This document shows positions 1 through 10,028 of a DNA stretch of 64,000 nucleotides, piece after piece. Position 1 is the stretch's first letter, and each line of letters starts with the position of its first letter. The position numbers and the translations under genes were made by a program. Source of the DNA: Vicingus serpentipes (lineage in GTDB: Bacteria > Bacteroidota > Bacteroidia > Flavobacteriales_E > Vicingaceae); the NCBI GenBank assembly GCA_024103385.1, contig JAGFIT010000022.1:62001-126000 (forward strand), given 5' to 3'. The notes under the pieces were generated by a model. That model was not told the DNA's origin. It ran no database searches and saw only the letters and a program-made list of their open reading frames with translations.

Positions 1-138
1 ATCTATCAAGAGAACTTAAATAACATAATGAATGGTGATTATAAAATAGACCTTAGCACACAACCAAATGGTGTTTATTTTGTAATGCTAACTATTGATC
101 AAGAATTGTACACCAAAAAAATTGTATTAAGTAAATAA
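1..138 (+). CDS. C-terminal end of a T9SS type A sorting-domain protein (partial)
   Basis: The window opens inside a gene; 45 codons remain before the TAA stop. The end contains GVYFVML followed by a short basic tail ending KKIVLSK, which matches the type A C-terminal sorting signal of type IX secretion substrates. The protein is therefore probably exported and processed at the outer membrane. Its function cannot be told because the body of the gene lies upstream. A hairpin terminator follows and the next gene converges on it. Confidence 0.75.
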   Translation: MYQENLNNIMNGDYKIDLSTQPNGVYFVMLTIDQELYTKKIVLSK

Positions 139-161
139 CCTAAAAAACTCTTAGGTAAAAG

Positions 162-194
162 AAAAGGCATTCTTGCAAACAAGAATGCCTTTTT
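162..194. terminator. Bidirectional hairpin terminator between convergent genes
   Basis: A 13-base arm (162-174) and its exact complement (182-194 region) surround a 6-base loop GCAAAC, giving a stem built on AAAGGCATTCTT. T-rich and A-rich flanks give a U-tract on both strands. It lies between the partial plus-strand gene and the minus-strand gene ending at 209. Confidence 0.8.
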
Positions 195-208
195 CGTAAT
201 CTTATAAA

Positions 209-2785
209 TTATTTGACTACACTAAATCTACGAACTGTTTTTTGATTATCGAATTCCATTTCTAGAAAATAGAACCCCTGCTTAAAACTAGATGCATCTA
301 TCTTAATGCTAGAATTTTTACTAACTTCCGAATGAAACTGATGGATGTTTTCTCCAAGAGTATTATACACTGTAAATAAAACTTGTTGAGTTCTTACCTC
401 ATCAAATTTAATAGTAAGAGATTCATTTGTTGGATTAGGATAAACCGAAATATCATTATTTAAGTCTCTTTCCTCTATTGAAACCCCCTTTATCACAAAA
501 ATAGTATGGTAAATAGTATCTGAACATCCTCCATTCGTAGCAACTAACATAACTGTAAAATCATCTCCTGATTTATAGGTGTGTATCGGATTAGGAACGT
601 TATCAGTCCCTCCATCATCAAAATCCCAGTAAAATCCCAAAGCATTAGTACTCAAAGTAGAGAAAAACTGAATGTCTCCTCCTTGAGGCAGGTTTAAATT
701 CAACGTATCATTGGTTGTTGAATTAGACATTTTTGCAACAGGAGAAACGCTGATTGCAATATGTATTGTATCAAAATTCTTACACCCATTAACATCTTCT
801 CCAACAACCCAATAATTAGTTGGTGTTTTTGGATAAGCAAGTGGGTTTGCAATAGTAGAATCTGTTAATCGATTTTGAGTATTCCAATTATATATGATTG
901 CACCTGTGGCATTTAATTGTACAGAATCTCCATTACAAACATTTAAATCTGGTCCCACACTTACATTAGGTAGCGGATTAACGGTTACTGTTTGTTGCCC
1001 ACTATTAGTACATCCATTAGAATCAATAATAGCTACTGTGTGTGTACCAGTGCTAAAAACTTTAATAGACCTAGAAGTATCTGTAGATGGTGACCAAGTA
1101 TAAGTTCCTAAATTAGTTGCTGTTAAAGTTACCGAATCTCCTGCACAAAAAGTAGTTGGACCACTAGCTGATATGGTATTTACGGGTAATGGGTTTACAG
1201 TAACAATAATAGTATCATAATCCATACACCCTAAACTATTTTCTGCCGAAACAACATAAGTGGTGGTAACAGTAGGATTGGCTATCGGATTAGAAATTCC
1301 TGTGCTACTTAACCCAGTTGATGGAGACCATTGGTAATTAAACCCTCCTGTAGCAGATGCATTAAGCTGAACACTTTCTCCAAAGCAAATAATTTCATCT
1401 GTTCCAGCATCCACTTCTAACTGACACCATTTAATGGTAGAAAAGTCTTGATTAGATGCAGGATCCTTACTCGCTCCTGTTACATATACACTTTCAAGTG
1501 CATCAATTTCCATAGCTAGTGCTTGATCACTATTACTCGCAGGCCCGTCAAACCTTGCTTCCCACAACACACTTCCATTTAGAGTGTCATATTTTAGTGT
1601 TAAATAATCATTATTTGTCCCATTTCCAGCACTATAGCCTGTTACATACAACGCGCCTGAATTGCCTAACCTCATTTGTTGCGCTTCATCATACCCATTT
1701 GATGGCCCATTATACGTGTCTTGCCAAATAAGATTCCCATTCAAATCGTATTTGATAGTCAGCATATTTTCTGCTGTTCCTCCTGCACCCATACTTCTTC
1801 CTGTAACATATACGTTTTGATTTTGATCCACAACGACATCAAATGCTTTGTCTTCATCATTTAATGGCCCATCAAAAATTTTAGACCATTGAAGAGTCCC
1901 CGAACTATTATATTTCACAGTTGCATAATCATTTTCAGTAGCTATACCACCATAAGAAGCTCCAACAACATAGACATTATTTAAATTATCAACAAAAATG
2001 CCCTCTGGAACATCAAAAAAATTGAGCGCACCATCAAACCTCCTCACCCATTGTTGGGTACCACTGTTGTTATACTTAATTGTTGCAAAGTCTAAATCAG
2101 TTCCACTACCAAAACTATGTCCTGCCACATATACATTAAACTGATTATCTAAAGTAATTTGAGTTGCCGCATCAATACTATTCCCAGAACCATTATAGGA
2201 TGATAGCCATTGCTGAGTTCCTCCTGTGTTGTATTTAATTGTAACAAAGTTCGTTCCTTGCCCTCCTGCATCGCTCCCTCCTGTAATGTAAACATTACTA
2301 TTTGTATCAACTACAATAGCATAAGCCTCATCAAACCCATTCCCTGTTCCATTGTATGTTCTCACCCATTGCTGAGCGCCTGAAGTATTGTATTTAATGG
2401 TAACATAATCATAATTACCCCCTGTTGATGCTGTATATCCTGTCACATATACATTCCCATTTTTATCTAAAGCAATATCTCTTCCCTCATCCAATGAACT
2501 ACCTGTACCATTAAAAGTACTTACCCATTGTTCAACCCCGTTAGCATCATATTTAATCGTAACAATATCATATCCATTTGTAACACTTGTATATGAGGTT
2601 CCTACGACATAAACATTTCCATTTGCATCAATCTCTATTTCTTTTCCTTTATCTACATTTTGTCCCGAACTAGTATATCTGCTTTCCCAAAGCACATTTA
2701 TTTGTGCATCTGCACTTTGATATAGGAATACAACGCCTATAACAATAAGCTTAAGGATAGCTTTATTGGTCAATTGATGTCTCAT
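209..2785 (-). CDS. Secreted SBBP beta-propeller / PKD protein with T9SS sorting domain
   Basis: The 858-aa product has a signal peptide (about residues 1-28, ending ADAQ). Eight repeats of about 50 residues follow (about 35-450), each with a D-x-N-x-x-VYVxG motif and a TIKY...G.QQW motif, the signature of SBBP seven-bladed-propeller-like repeats. Two Ig-like modules with SPSTG motifs (about 455-610), a PKD domain (about 690-765, FYWDFDDGG) and a type A sorting domain with VYPNPTNESL (about 780-858) complete it. It is probably a cell-surface or released adhesin-like protein. No enzyme domain is visible. The SBBP units are similar to each other, so internal duplication is likely. Confidence 0.85.
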   Translation of the reverse strand: MRHQLTNKAILKLIVIGVVFLYQSADAQINVLWESRYTSSGQNVDKGKEIEIDANGNVYVVGTSYTSVTNGYDIVTIKYDANGVEQWVSTFNGTGSSLDEGRDIALDKNGNVYVTGYTASTGGNYDYVTIKYNTSGAQQWVRTYNGTGNGFDEAYAIVVDTNSNVYITGGSDAGGQGTNFVTIKYNTGGTQQWLSSYNGSGNSIDAATQITLDNQFNVYVAGHSFGSGTDLDFATIKYNNSGTQQWVRRFDGALNFFDVPEGIFVDNLNNVYVVGASYGGIATENDYATVKYNSSGTLQWSKIFDGPLNDEDKAFDVVVDQNQNVYVTGRSMGAGGTAENMLTIKYDLNGNLIWQDTYNGPSNGYDEAQQMRLGNSGALYVTGYSAGNGTNNDYLTLKYDTLNGSVLWEARFDGPASNSDQALAMEIDALESVYVTGASKDPASNQDFSTIKWCQLEVDAGTDEIICFGESVQLNASATGGFNYQWSPSTGLSSTGISNPIANPTVTTTYVVSAENSLGCMDYDTIIVTVNPLPVNTISASGPTTFCAGDSVTLTATNLGTYTWSPSTDTSRSIKVFSTGTHTVAIIDSNGCTNSGQQTVTVNPLPNVSVGPDLNVCNGDSVQLNATGAIIYNWNTQNRLTDSTIANPLAYPKTPTNYWVVGEDVNGCKNFDTIHIAISVSPVAKMSNSTTNDTLNLNLPQGGDIQFFSTLSTNALGFYWDFDDGGTDNVPNPIHTYKSGDDFTVMLVATNGGCSDTIYHTIFVIKGVSIEERDLNNDISVYPNPTNESLTIKFDEVRTQQVLFTVYNTLGENIHQFHSEVSKNSSIKIDASSFKQGFYFLEMEFDNQKTVRRFSVVK

Positions 2786-2919
2786 AATAGATGAATCATA
2801 TTAGTTAGTTGTAGTAACAAAGATAAGTAAATAATCATTCCCAACAAGTTTAAAACACTTATTGAATAGATTAACCTTTTCATTTCTTCGATAAATTAGG
2901 TTCTTAGTTCTTATTTTTA

Positions 2920-2927
2920 TATTTTTG
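2920..2927 (+). promoter_or_regulatory. Candidate -7 box (TATTTTTG) for the cargo/SprF/PorE-like operon
   Basis: TATTTTTG fits the Bacteroidota -7 consensus TAnnTTTG and lies 24 bases before the ATG at 2952. No clear TTG -33 box is seen at 19-21 bases upstream. The box overlaps an in-frame TTG at 2925, which argues against that TTG being the start codon. Confidence 0.45.
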
Positions 2928-2951
2928 TTTACCAAATTTGGACTTACTCAA

Positions 2952-5900
2952 ATGAGATTGAAAAATATACTACTAACTATTGTTTTATTCTCGCTTCCTT
3001 TATGGTCTATTGCTACCCACGTTGTTGGTGGATCATTGACCTATGAACACCTTGGTGGAGCTACTTACCGTCTTACATTTAAAATGTATAGAGATTGCGG
3101 TGCAGGAAGTGTTGATTTACCAAATAGTGTTCGGATAGAAATAAGACAACCCAATGGATCAAGTTTTTCGCCAGATAAAGATGTTGTTATTCCTAAAACA
3201 CAAGTAGTTGTTTTAAACCCTCCAATAGATACCTGTGCTTTTGATCCTGGTATTTGTGTGGAAGAAGGGATTTACTCTGTTATTGTAAATAATTTGCCTC
3301 CAAACCCTGGAGGATATCATCTTTTTTATCAATACTGTTGTAGAAACTCTAGTATTGTTAACATCCCTGTAGATCCAACTTCTCCTGGAACTGGTTCTTC
3401 TTATTACACACACATTCCCGATAATAGTGTTCTTTTGACTAATTCTAGTCCGCAATGGAAAAACTTTACTCCTATCTTTATTTGCCAAGGAGTTCCTTTA
3501 AACTTTGACCATGGAGCAACAGATAAAGACGGAGATTCATTATCTTACTCATTTTACAATCCTTTTGAAGATGACGGTGTAACATTCCCAGGAAATATAG
3601 CTACCATACCTCCTGTTATATATAATGGAGGTTATGGTTTTACAGACCCTCTAGGTGGTGGTAGTTTAACTATAAATCCTACTACTGGACTCATCTCTGG
3701 AATTCCTCCTGCTTTGGGTCAATACGTTGTAGGGGTGAAGGTTAATGAATATCGAAATGGTGTATTAATCAATACTGTATATCGGGATTTTCAATTTAAT
3801 GTAATCAATTGTCCTCCATTGCCTTTTCCAGGTATTGGACCTGTAACAGGTTGTGCTGGTTTGAACATCAATTTCACTAACACAAGTACTCCTCTTACAG
3901 GCAATTCTTTTTATTGGGATTTTGGTGACCCTTCTTCAACTACTGATAATTCAACCGCAATTCACCCTTCATATGCTTATCCATCAATTGGATCATATGC
4001 TGTAATGTTAGTGGCTCAGGCTGGAACACCATGTGCTGACACGATCTACGACACCTTAATTGTATCAGGGGTTACTCCTGATTTCACCTATACTGATTCT
4101 GTTTGCGTAAATACTCCTGCTAATTTTAATGACATGTCTGTTCCTACAGCAAACACAACCGTCACAAAATGGTTATGGAAATTTGGAGATGGAGGAACTG
4201 CTGTAACACCTACACCAACTCACACTTATACCTCCCCAGGCACATATATGGTCAAATTAATTGCAGGTACCGCAACAGGGTGCTTTGATTCCATTACCAA
4301 AAACATATATGTACAAGCTTTACCTCAAGCAATTGCAACTGATACCTTTGCGTGCGTCAGCAACCCTGTTACTAATTTAAATGGTGCTGTTATTGGTGCG
4401 ACAGGAGGTATATGGGCTGGAAACGGAACCTTCTCATCCATTACAAATTTAAACGCTGCCTACACCCCAGACTCTGCAGAATTAGCAAATGGATATGCTA
4501 CATTAATTCTTTCTACTACTGGAAATGGGTTTTGCCCTTCTACATCTGACACTATGATCATAAACTTTTCAACTGGAATTACGGCTAATGCTGGAAATGA
4601 TATTTCTGTTTGTAAAGATATTGATTCCATTCAAATGACAGGAACTATTATTACTGCATCTGGTGGTCAATGGGTTACAAGTGGCTCAGGATTATTTTAT
4701 CCCAATCCATTTGATTTAAATGCTATGTATGTCCCTGATCCATTAGACACTGCTGCCGGGACAGTAGATATTTACTTAAATTCGATAGGTAATGGAAATT
4801 GTTTGCCAGATTCAGACACCATAACTATTACATTTACGAGCATCCCTTCTGTTGCTATTTTATCCAACGATACTGCTTGCTCAGGAAGTGTTCTTGTCCC
4901 TATTTCAGCTTCTTCAACAACAGGTTCTGGCTATTGGAGAACTTTAGGAAGTGGATTCTTTACGCCTAGTGATTCTTTAAATTCCACCAACTACTCTGCG
5001 GATTCATTAGACAATTTTAATGGGTCGGTTCAATTAATCTATACTTCAACAAATAACGGTGGTTGTCAAAGTTATTCTGACACATTAACTATTTACTTAA
5101 TTCCTGCTCCAAACATTAACTTTAACTTCACTTCCGTTTGTCCAAAGGATACTTTATTTTTTAATGACTTATCTACCTCTGTAGATCCTATTGTTTCTTG
5201 GCAGTGGGATTTTGGTAATGGAAATACAGATAGCATTCAAAATCCGTCTCCTATTTTTGATAGTGCAGGAACTTACAATGTCAATCTAGTTGTTACTTCA
5301 TCAAACGGATGCACAAACACGTTAACTCGGCCTGTTTTAGTACATGCCATTCCTGTTGCAAATTTTTATACTGACAGGGTTTGTGAAGGAATGGATGGCT
5401 TTTTTATAGACTCTTCAACTGTTCAAGGTTCAACTATTAATTTTTGGGATTGGGACTTTAATGACGGAGGAACAGATAGTGTACAAAATCCCACTTATGT
5501 ATATGTAAATAGTGGTAATTATAATGTAACCTTAATTGTACAATCCGCACAAGGGTGTTCCGATACTATTACTAAAATAATTCCTGTGCAGTCGCCTCCA
5601 ACCGCTAATTTTAATAGTGCCCCTTTTTCTGCAAAAGTAGGAGAGCCTTTTAGTTTTACTGACTTATCTTTTACCAGCATTGTTGATTGGCAATGGGATT
5701 TTGGGGATTCTCTAGGCACTTCAACGGAACAACACCCAATTTATAGTTACGATGTAAGAGGAAATTATACTGTTTGTTTAACCGTTACCGACAATATGAC
5801 TTGTGTGGATTCTACTTGTCAAATTGTAATTGTGTTTCTTCCTCCTCTTGTTCCTAATGCTTTTTCTCCCGATGGGACAGGAGCAAACAATGTATTTTAT

Positions 5901-6110
5901 GTTTTAGGAGGGCCTTATAAAGAATTAATTTTTAAGATTTACAACAATTGGGGAGAAGTTATTTTTGAATCTCGCGATCAAGCACATGGATGGGACGGAA
6001 AAAGGGACGGAGTCGATCAACCCGTAGGAGTTTATGTATATACTGTAGAAGCTACCACACTAGACGATGTTCAACACACGATAAAAGGAGATGTTACTTT
6101 ATTAAGATAA
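2952..6110 (+). CDS. Large secreted PKD-repeat protein with type B (gliding-motility-associated) sorting domain
   Basis: The 1052-aa product starts at the ATG at 2952; an in-frame TTG at 2925 lies inside the promoter box. The signal peptide ends SIA before THVVGGSLTYEH, an N-terminus common among large Bacteroidota surface proteins. At least five PKD domains are visible, each with a W-x-(W/K)-D/K-FG-(D/N) core (for example WQWDFGNGN, WDWDFNDGG, WQWDFGDS). The last 85 residues carry VPNAFSPDG, IYNNWGEVIFES and GWDGK, the type B sorting domain that needs a PorP/SprF-like partner. That partner follows with a 1-base overlap. Likely role: surface adhesin or filament. The ligand is unknown. Confidence 0.85.
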   Translation: MRLKNILLTIVLFSLPLWSIATHVVGGSLTYEHLGGATYRLTFKMYRDCGAGSVDLPNSVRIEIRQPNGSSFSPDKDVVIPKTQVVVLNPPIDTCAFDPGICVEEGIYSVIVNNLPPNPGGYHLFYQYCCRNSSIVNIPVDPTSPGTGSSYYTHIPDNSVLLTNSSPQWKNFTPIFICQGVPLNFDHGATDKDGDSLSYSFYNPFEDDGVTFPGNIATIPPVIYNGGYGFTDPLGGGSLTINPTTGLISGIPPALGQYVVGVKVNEYRNGVLINTVYRDFQFNVINCPPLPFPGIGPVTGCAGLNINFTNTSTPLTGNSFYWDFGDPSSTTDNSTAIHPSYAYPSIGSYAVMLVAQAGTPCADTIYDTLIVSGVTPDFTYTDSVCVNTPANFNDMSVPTANTTVTKWLWKFGDGGTAVTPTPTHTYTSPGTYMVKLIAGTATGCFDSITKNIYVQALPQAIATDTFACVSNPVTNLNGAVIGATGGIWAGNGTFSSITNLNAAYTPDSAELANGYATLILSTTGNGFCPSTSDTMIINFSTGITANAGNDISVCKDIDSIQMTGTIITASGGQWVTSGSGLFYPNPFDLNAMYVPDPLDTAAGTVDIYLNSIGNGNCLPDSDTITITFTSIPSVAILSNDTACSGSVLVPISASSTTGSGYWRTLGSGFFTPSDSLNSTNYSADSLDNFNGSVQLIYTSTNNGGCQSYSDTLTIYLIPAPNINFNFTSVCPKDTLFFNDLSTSVDPIVSWQWDFGNGNTDSIQNPSPIFDSAGTYNVNLVVTSSNGCTNTLTRPVLVHAIPVANFYTDRVCEGMDGFFIDSSTVQGSTINFWDWDFNDGGTDSVQNPTYVYVNSGNYNVTLIVQSAQGCSDTITKIIPVQSPPTANFNSAPFSAKVGEPFSFTDLSFTSIVDWQWDFGDSLGTSTEQHPIYSYDVRGNYTVCLTVTDNMTCVDSTCQIVIVFLPPLVPNAFSPDGTGANNVFYVLGGPYKELIFKIYNNWGEVIFESRDQAHGWDGKRDGVDQPVGVYVYTVEATTLDDVQHTIKGDVTLLR

Positions 6111-7111
6111 TGAAAACTATTTGTAAATATTATCTAGTTCTTGTACTTGTACTTCTTTTTGGCGCAACAAAAGCACAAGATTTTCATCTGTCTCAATATG
6201 ATGCTGCCCCATTGTATTTAAATCCTGCACTAGTAGGTCAATTTGATGGTTATTACAGACTTCATGGCCACTACAGAACTCAATGGGGAAGTGTTTCTTC
6301 TAAGCCTTTTAATACTGCTGCTATTTCTTTCGATATGCCCTATAAAAAAATTGCTATTGGAGCACAAATTTTGAATTACAGGGCTGGAGCCGGGAACTAT
6401 AACGCATTATCGATAGGGTTAAATCTTGGATACAGTTTTACTGTTGATAAAAAGAAAGTTCATAAAATCTCTTTGGGGATTCAAGGTGGTATGATTCAAA
6501 AAAGTGTTGATTTCAGCAAATTATATTTTGAAAATCAATACAACACAAGTAATGGTGGCACCTTTGACCGCTCTTCACCTACAGGAGAAACTTTTGGATC
6601 TTCTAGCTTTTGGTTGCCTGATTTGAATGCTGGGTTTGTTTACTATTATGGAGAGGAGAAAAAAAGATTAAACCCTTTTATTGGAAGCTCTGTTTTCCAC
6701 ATCACTCAACCTCAAGAAACTTTTTATGATAAAGACAACAATCTGCCTATGCGATTGATGGTTCATACTGGTGTTAAAGTGAATGCTTCTGATAGAGTAC
6801 AATTCATCCCAAAAGTAATTTTGATGCGTCAAGAAAATGCACAAGAAATTAATTATGGATTAATGACGCATTATCATTTACAAGGAAGTACTGGTGCCAT
6901 ACTCCTTTTTCAACCAACATATAGATCTGCAGATGCATTTATCCTTGAAGGAGGGGTTAAATACGGAAATTATGAAGTTCGTCTAGGATATGATTACAAT
7001 ACCTCCTCTTTAAATGATTATTCTAACGGTAAAGGTGGTTTTGAAATATCTATTACTTATATTCCTAGAATTCTTAAGCCAAACCCTATAAATAATTGTC
7101 CACGAATATGA
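6110..7111 (+). CDS. PorP/SprF family type IX secretion outer-membrane protein
   Basis: The 333-aa product has a signal peptide ending GATKAQ and the family opening DFHLSQYDAAPLYLNPALVG. The rest is a series of amphipathic strands ending YIPRI, as in an outer-membrane barrel. PorP/SprF-like proteins are required for secretion of neighbouring type B cargo, and this gene overlaps the cargo stop codon (TAATG at 6108-6112) and the next start codon (ATGA at 7108-7111). I place the start at 6110; an extension into the cargo gene would remove the signal peptide. It is probably dedicated to the 1052-aa protein upstream and is not the core PorP, which is at 56746. Confidence 0.85.
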   Translation: MKTICKYYLVLVLVLLFGATKAQDFHLSQYDAAPLYLNPALVGQFDGYYRLHGHYRTQWGSVSSKPFNTAAISFDMPYKKIAIGAQILNYRAGAGNYNALSIGLNLGYSFTVDKKKVHKISLGIQGGMIQKSVDFSKLYFENQYNTSNGGTFDRSSPTGETFGSSSFWLPDLNAGFVYYYGEEKKRLNPFIGSSVFHITQPQETFYDKDNNLPMRLMVHTGVKVNASDRVQFIPKVILMRQENAQEINYGLMTHYHLQGSTGAILLFQPTYRSADAFILEGGVKYGNYEVRLGYDYNTSSLNDYSNGKGGFEISITYIPRILKPNPINNCPRI

Positions 7112-9225
7112 AAGGGAAGATAATTTTAGCATTGTTTTTAGGTTTGCTTTTTAGCCAAGGGGCTTTTACTCAAAGTAAAAGCGAACTTATTGAGCTTGGG
7201 GACAACGCTTATAAAAATGAAAATTATGCTTCTGCTATTTATTTCTACAAAAAAATAATCGAAAATAGAGGTTTAGCTGGAGGAAACTTGGTTCATCCTT
7301 ATGAAGCTAGAACATGGACTGCTCCTCCTGCAAAAAGGAAATCAGATACACTAAAAGTATCTAAAAAAGACTCTTCTGATTTCCGTGACGATGCGTTAAC
7401 TGTACATAAATTAGCCAATTCTTACCGTCAGAATTTTGAGTATCAACATGCAGAACATTGGTACAGCATTGCTGTTAATTACCCTACTGTAGATGTAGAG
7501 TCTGATGTAGAATTTTCCACATTTTGGTATGGAGAAGCTTTAATGAAAAACGAAAAATATGAGCAAGCCATTGCTCAATTTGAGGAGTTCAAACAACAAT
7601 CTGCCAATCAACACATGAACAAGAGGGCTGACCAAAACATACTGGGGTGTTATTTTGCTACTGATCCTGGATCGCTAAACCCTGGAGTTAAACTAAATTT
7701 ATCGGATAGTAACCTTAATTTTGGTACTTCTAGTTATGGATTAAACTACTTTGGAGATGATTTAAATGTTATTTTTTCTGCTGCTGGTCCTGAAGGAACT
7801 GTAACAGATGAAAAAAACCAAAATAGTTCTTACCTGAGTGATTTTTATTTGAGTCAAAGAATGATTGATCGATCTTGGGGTGAAGCAACTAACCTGAACA
7901 CTCCTATCAATTCTGAAAACAATGAAGGTGGTGGTGTTTTATCGATTGACCAAACAACGTTATATTTTACAAGAAAATCAGGCGTAAATAATAAAGATGT
8001 TGCTATTTACATCAGTAAATATTTTAACAACCAATGGTTAACCCCTTTAAAAATTGATGCTAAGGTAAATGTTGAAGGATATAAATCAATGCATCCTGCA
8101 CTATCCTTAGAAGGAGATGTGTTGTATTTTTCCTCTGATCGACCAGGAGGAAAGGGAGGAATGGATATTTGGTACTGTAAAATAGATGACTTTGATAGAC
8201 TAAGTGAGCCTATTAATTTAGCAGCCGTCAATACTGCTGGTGATGAAGTTACTCCTTTCTTTCATTATTTTACTAAAACCCTTTATTACTCATCAAATGC
8301 TTCTGGAGGTATAGGCGGGTTAGACATTTATAAGTCTCATTACAACGAAGATGAGCAGAATTGGGGTGCTCCAAAAAATATTGGTAAACCTTTTAATTCC
8401 AGTAAAGATGATGCTTATTTTGTAATTGACAAAGATCAAAAAGAAGGTTTTTTATCTTCTGACAGAATGCCTTGTAGCGACTGTGAAGAAGATTATGATG
8501 GCACTCAATATTGTTACAAAATATATGAATTTGGACAGCCCGATATAAAGGTAAGTATTAGTGGAACTGTTTTTGACGCAGAAACAAATGAAATTATCCC
8601 TAATGCTTTAGTTAGTTTTAAAGATATTAGAGGGAAAATGGAGCCTGTGTTTATTACAACAGATGAAAATGGTAATTATAAAAGAGATTTAGAGGTTGGC
8701 TGGGAGTTATTTATGAAAGCCCAAAAAACTCGATTCTTTGGAGATGCCGCATCTGTTTCAACAACCGATATTACTGAATCTACACATCTCTTACAAGATT
8801 TTTTCCTATCACGTATTCCTACAGGAGAAGTTGAAATTCCAGGTATTGAATACGATTTTGATGCCGCTACATTACGACCTAAATCAAAAGAAATATTGGA
8901 TAAGTTGGTTGATTTCTTAGAATTGAATGATAACCTTACCATTGAAATTCGTTCTCATACTGATTCTAGAGGAAATGATGCTTACAACTTAAAATTGTCT
9001 GACCGTAGAGCGGCTTCTGTTGTAACCTATCTTGTTGCTCATGGTATTGATAAAGATAGATTAACCTCTAAAGGAATGGGCGAAACAGAACCACTCAATG
9101 ATTGTAGTGAATACAAAGACTGTGGTGATACTGCAGCTGAAGATTGTGATTGTCATCAACGAAATAGAAGAACTGCATTCAAAACAACCAGTGAAGAGTT
9201 TAAAGATGTATTCAAGAGTAAGTAA
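7108..9225 (+). CDS. TPR / WD40-like propeller / OmpA-C protein, PorE-like
   Basis: The 705-aa product has a signal peptide ending GAFTQ, TPR-like helices (about 20-170), PD40/WD40-like propeller blades (about 200-460, with motifs such as FSSDRPGGKGGMDIW), a carboxypeptidase-regulatory-like beta domain (about 480-565) and an OmpA-like peptidoglycan-binding domain (about 590-700, HTDSRG and LSDRRA). This domain order is that of PorE, which ties the T9SS to peptidoglycan. It overlaps the SprF-like gene by 4 bases, so cargo, channel partner and wall anchor are one operon. Whether it is the single PorE of the cell or a paralogue cannot be decided here. Confidence 0.8.
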   Translation: MKGKIILALFLGLLFSQGAFTQSKSELIELGDNAYKNENYASAIYFYKKIIENRGLAGGNLVHPYEARTWTAPPAKRKSDTLKVSKKDSSDFRDDALTVHKLANSYRQNFEYQHAEHWYSIAVNYPTVDVESDVEFSTFWYGEALMKNEKYEQAIAQFEEFKQQSANQHMNKRADQNILGCYFATDPGSLNPGVKLNLSDSNLNFGTSSYGLNYFGDDLNVIFSAAGPEGTVTDEKNQNSSYLSDFYLSQRMIDRSWGEATNLNTPINSENNEGGGVLSIDQTTLYFTRKSGVNNKDVAIYISKYFNNQWLTPLKIDAKVNVEGYKSMHPALSLEGDVLYFSSDRPGGKGGMDIWYCKIDDFDRLSEPINLAAVNTAGDEVTPFFHYFTKTLYYSSNASGGIGGLDIYKSHYNEDEQNWGAPKNIGKPFNSSKDDAYFVIDKDQKEGFLSSDRMPCSDCEEDYDGTQYCYKIYEFGQPDIKVSISGTVFDAETNEIIPNALVSFKDIRGKMEPVFITTDENGNYKRDLEVGWELFMKAQKTRFFGDAASVSTTDITESTHLLQDFFLSRIPTGEVEIPGIEYDFDAATLRPKSKEILDKLVDFLELNDNLTIEIRSHTDSRGNDAYNLKLSDRRAASVVTYLVAHGIDKDRLTSKGMGETEPLNDCSEYKDCGDTAAEDCDCHQRNRRTAFKTTSEEFKDVFKSK

Positions 9226-9287
9226 TAATCTTTGCACAAAATATCACAACATATCTTTCTCAATATTTCTCACTTTGAAAAGAAGTT

Positions 9288-9893
9288 ATGATATTGTATA
9301 TTTTAAATAGAACTCCTTTAAAAAAGTTATATTTCAGGAAATGGGGCAAAAAATGGGTAAAGAATAAAGTAACTCCATTCCTAGAATGGATAGATAAAGA
9401 TAGCTCCATTCTTGATGTTGGTTCTGGAAATGGGTTAGTTTCATGGAAACTTAAGCAACTAGGCTATAAAGTAACCCCTATAGACATAACTAGCCAAGCA
9501 TTTGATTCATCCGTTAAACCAATTATATATAATGGAAGAAGTATTCCTTTTAAGGATAAGGAGTTTGATGTTGCCTTATTATTGTCCGTATTACATCACA
9601 CTAATAGCCCTGAAGAAGTCTTAAGGGAAACAGAAAGAGTTGCAAAAAGAGTTATAATTAATGAAGATATTTATGACAATACTTTTCAAAAATATTTAAC
9701 TCTATTTTTAGATTCTTTCGTTAATTTAGGTTACTCTCCTTGTCCCAGGACTAATAAAAATGATAAAGAGTGGAAAAGAACATTTAAAAATCTAGAATGG
9801 AAATTATTAAATAGTAAATATGTTCGGGTTCTTTTTTTTTTCAAACAAGGAATTTATCATCTTGATACAAATCCTAAAAAAACAAATATATAG
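9288..9893 (+). CDS. Class I SAM-dependent methyltransferase (Methyltransf_11 type)
   Basis: The 201-aa protein has the SAM-binding motif I ILDVGSGNGLVSWKL (about 41-55), an acidic position at the end of strand 2 (TPID), and the later motif FDVALLLSVLHHT before a helix with PEEVLRE. These are typical of small-molecule methyltransferases of the Methyltransf_11 group. The substrate cannot be inferred. It has no signal peptide and is probably cytoplasmic. It lies 62 bases after the OmpA-type gene and may be its own transcript, ending at the 9920-9948 hairpin. Confidence 0.7.
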   Translation: MILYILNRTPLKKLYFRKWGKKWVKNKVTPFLEWIDKDSSILDVGSGNGLVSWKLKQLGYKVTPIDITSQAFDSSVKPIIYNGRSIPFKDKEFDVALLLSVLHHTNSPEEVLRETERVAKRVIINEDIYDNTFQKYLTLFLDSFVNLGYSPCPRTNKNDKEWKRTFKNLEWKLLNSKYVRVLFFFKQGIYHLDTNPKKTNI

Positions 9894-9919
9894 TCTTTTG
9901 TAAAAACTCCTTTTGCGTA

Positions 9920-9948
9920 TAAATACCTATTTCTATTTTAGGTATTTA
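9920..9948. terminator. Hairpin after the methyltransferase gene
   Basis: TAAATACCTA and its exact complement TAGGTATTTA enclose a 9-base loop. There is no long T-tract, so it may be a weak terminator or a processing hairpin. Confidence 0.5.
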
Positions 9949-10028
9949 GCCATATAGTATCCTTAAATAAAATTTGTAGTATTACAAAAATTAAATTCTG
10001 AAATAATTACAAATAAAATGATATCATA

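Noticed and set aside
2925-2951. TTG start for the large PKD protein
   Set aside because: The TTG is part of the TATTTTTG promoter box and would spoil the signal peptide.
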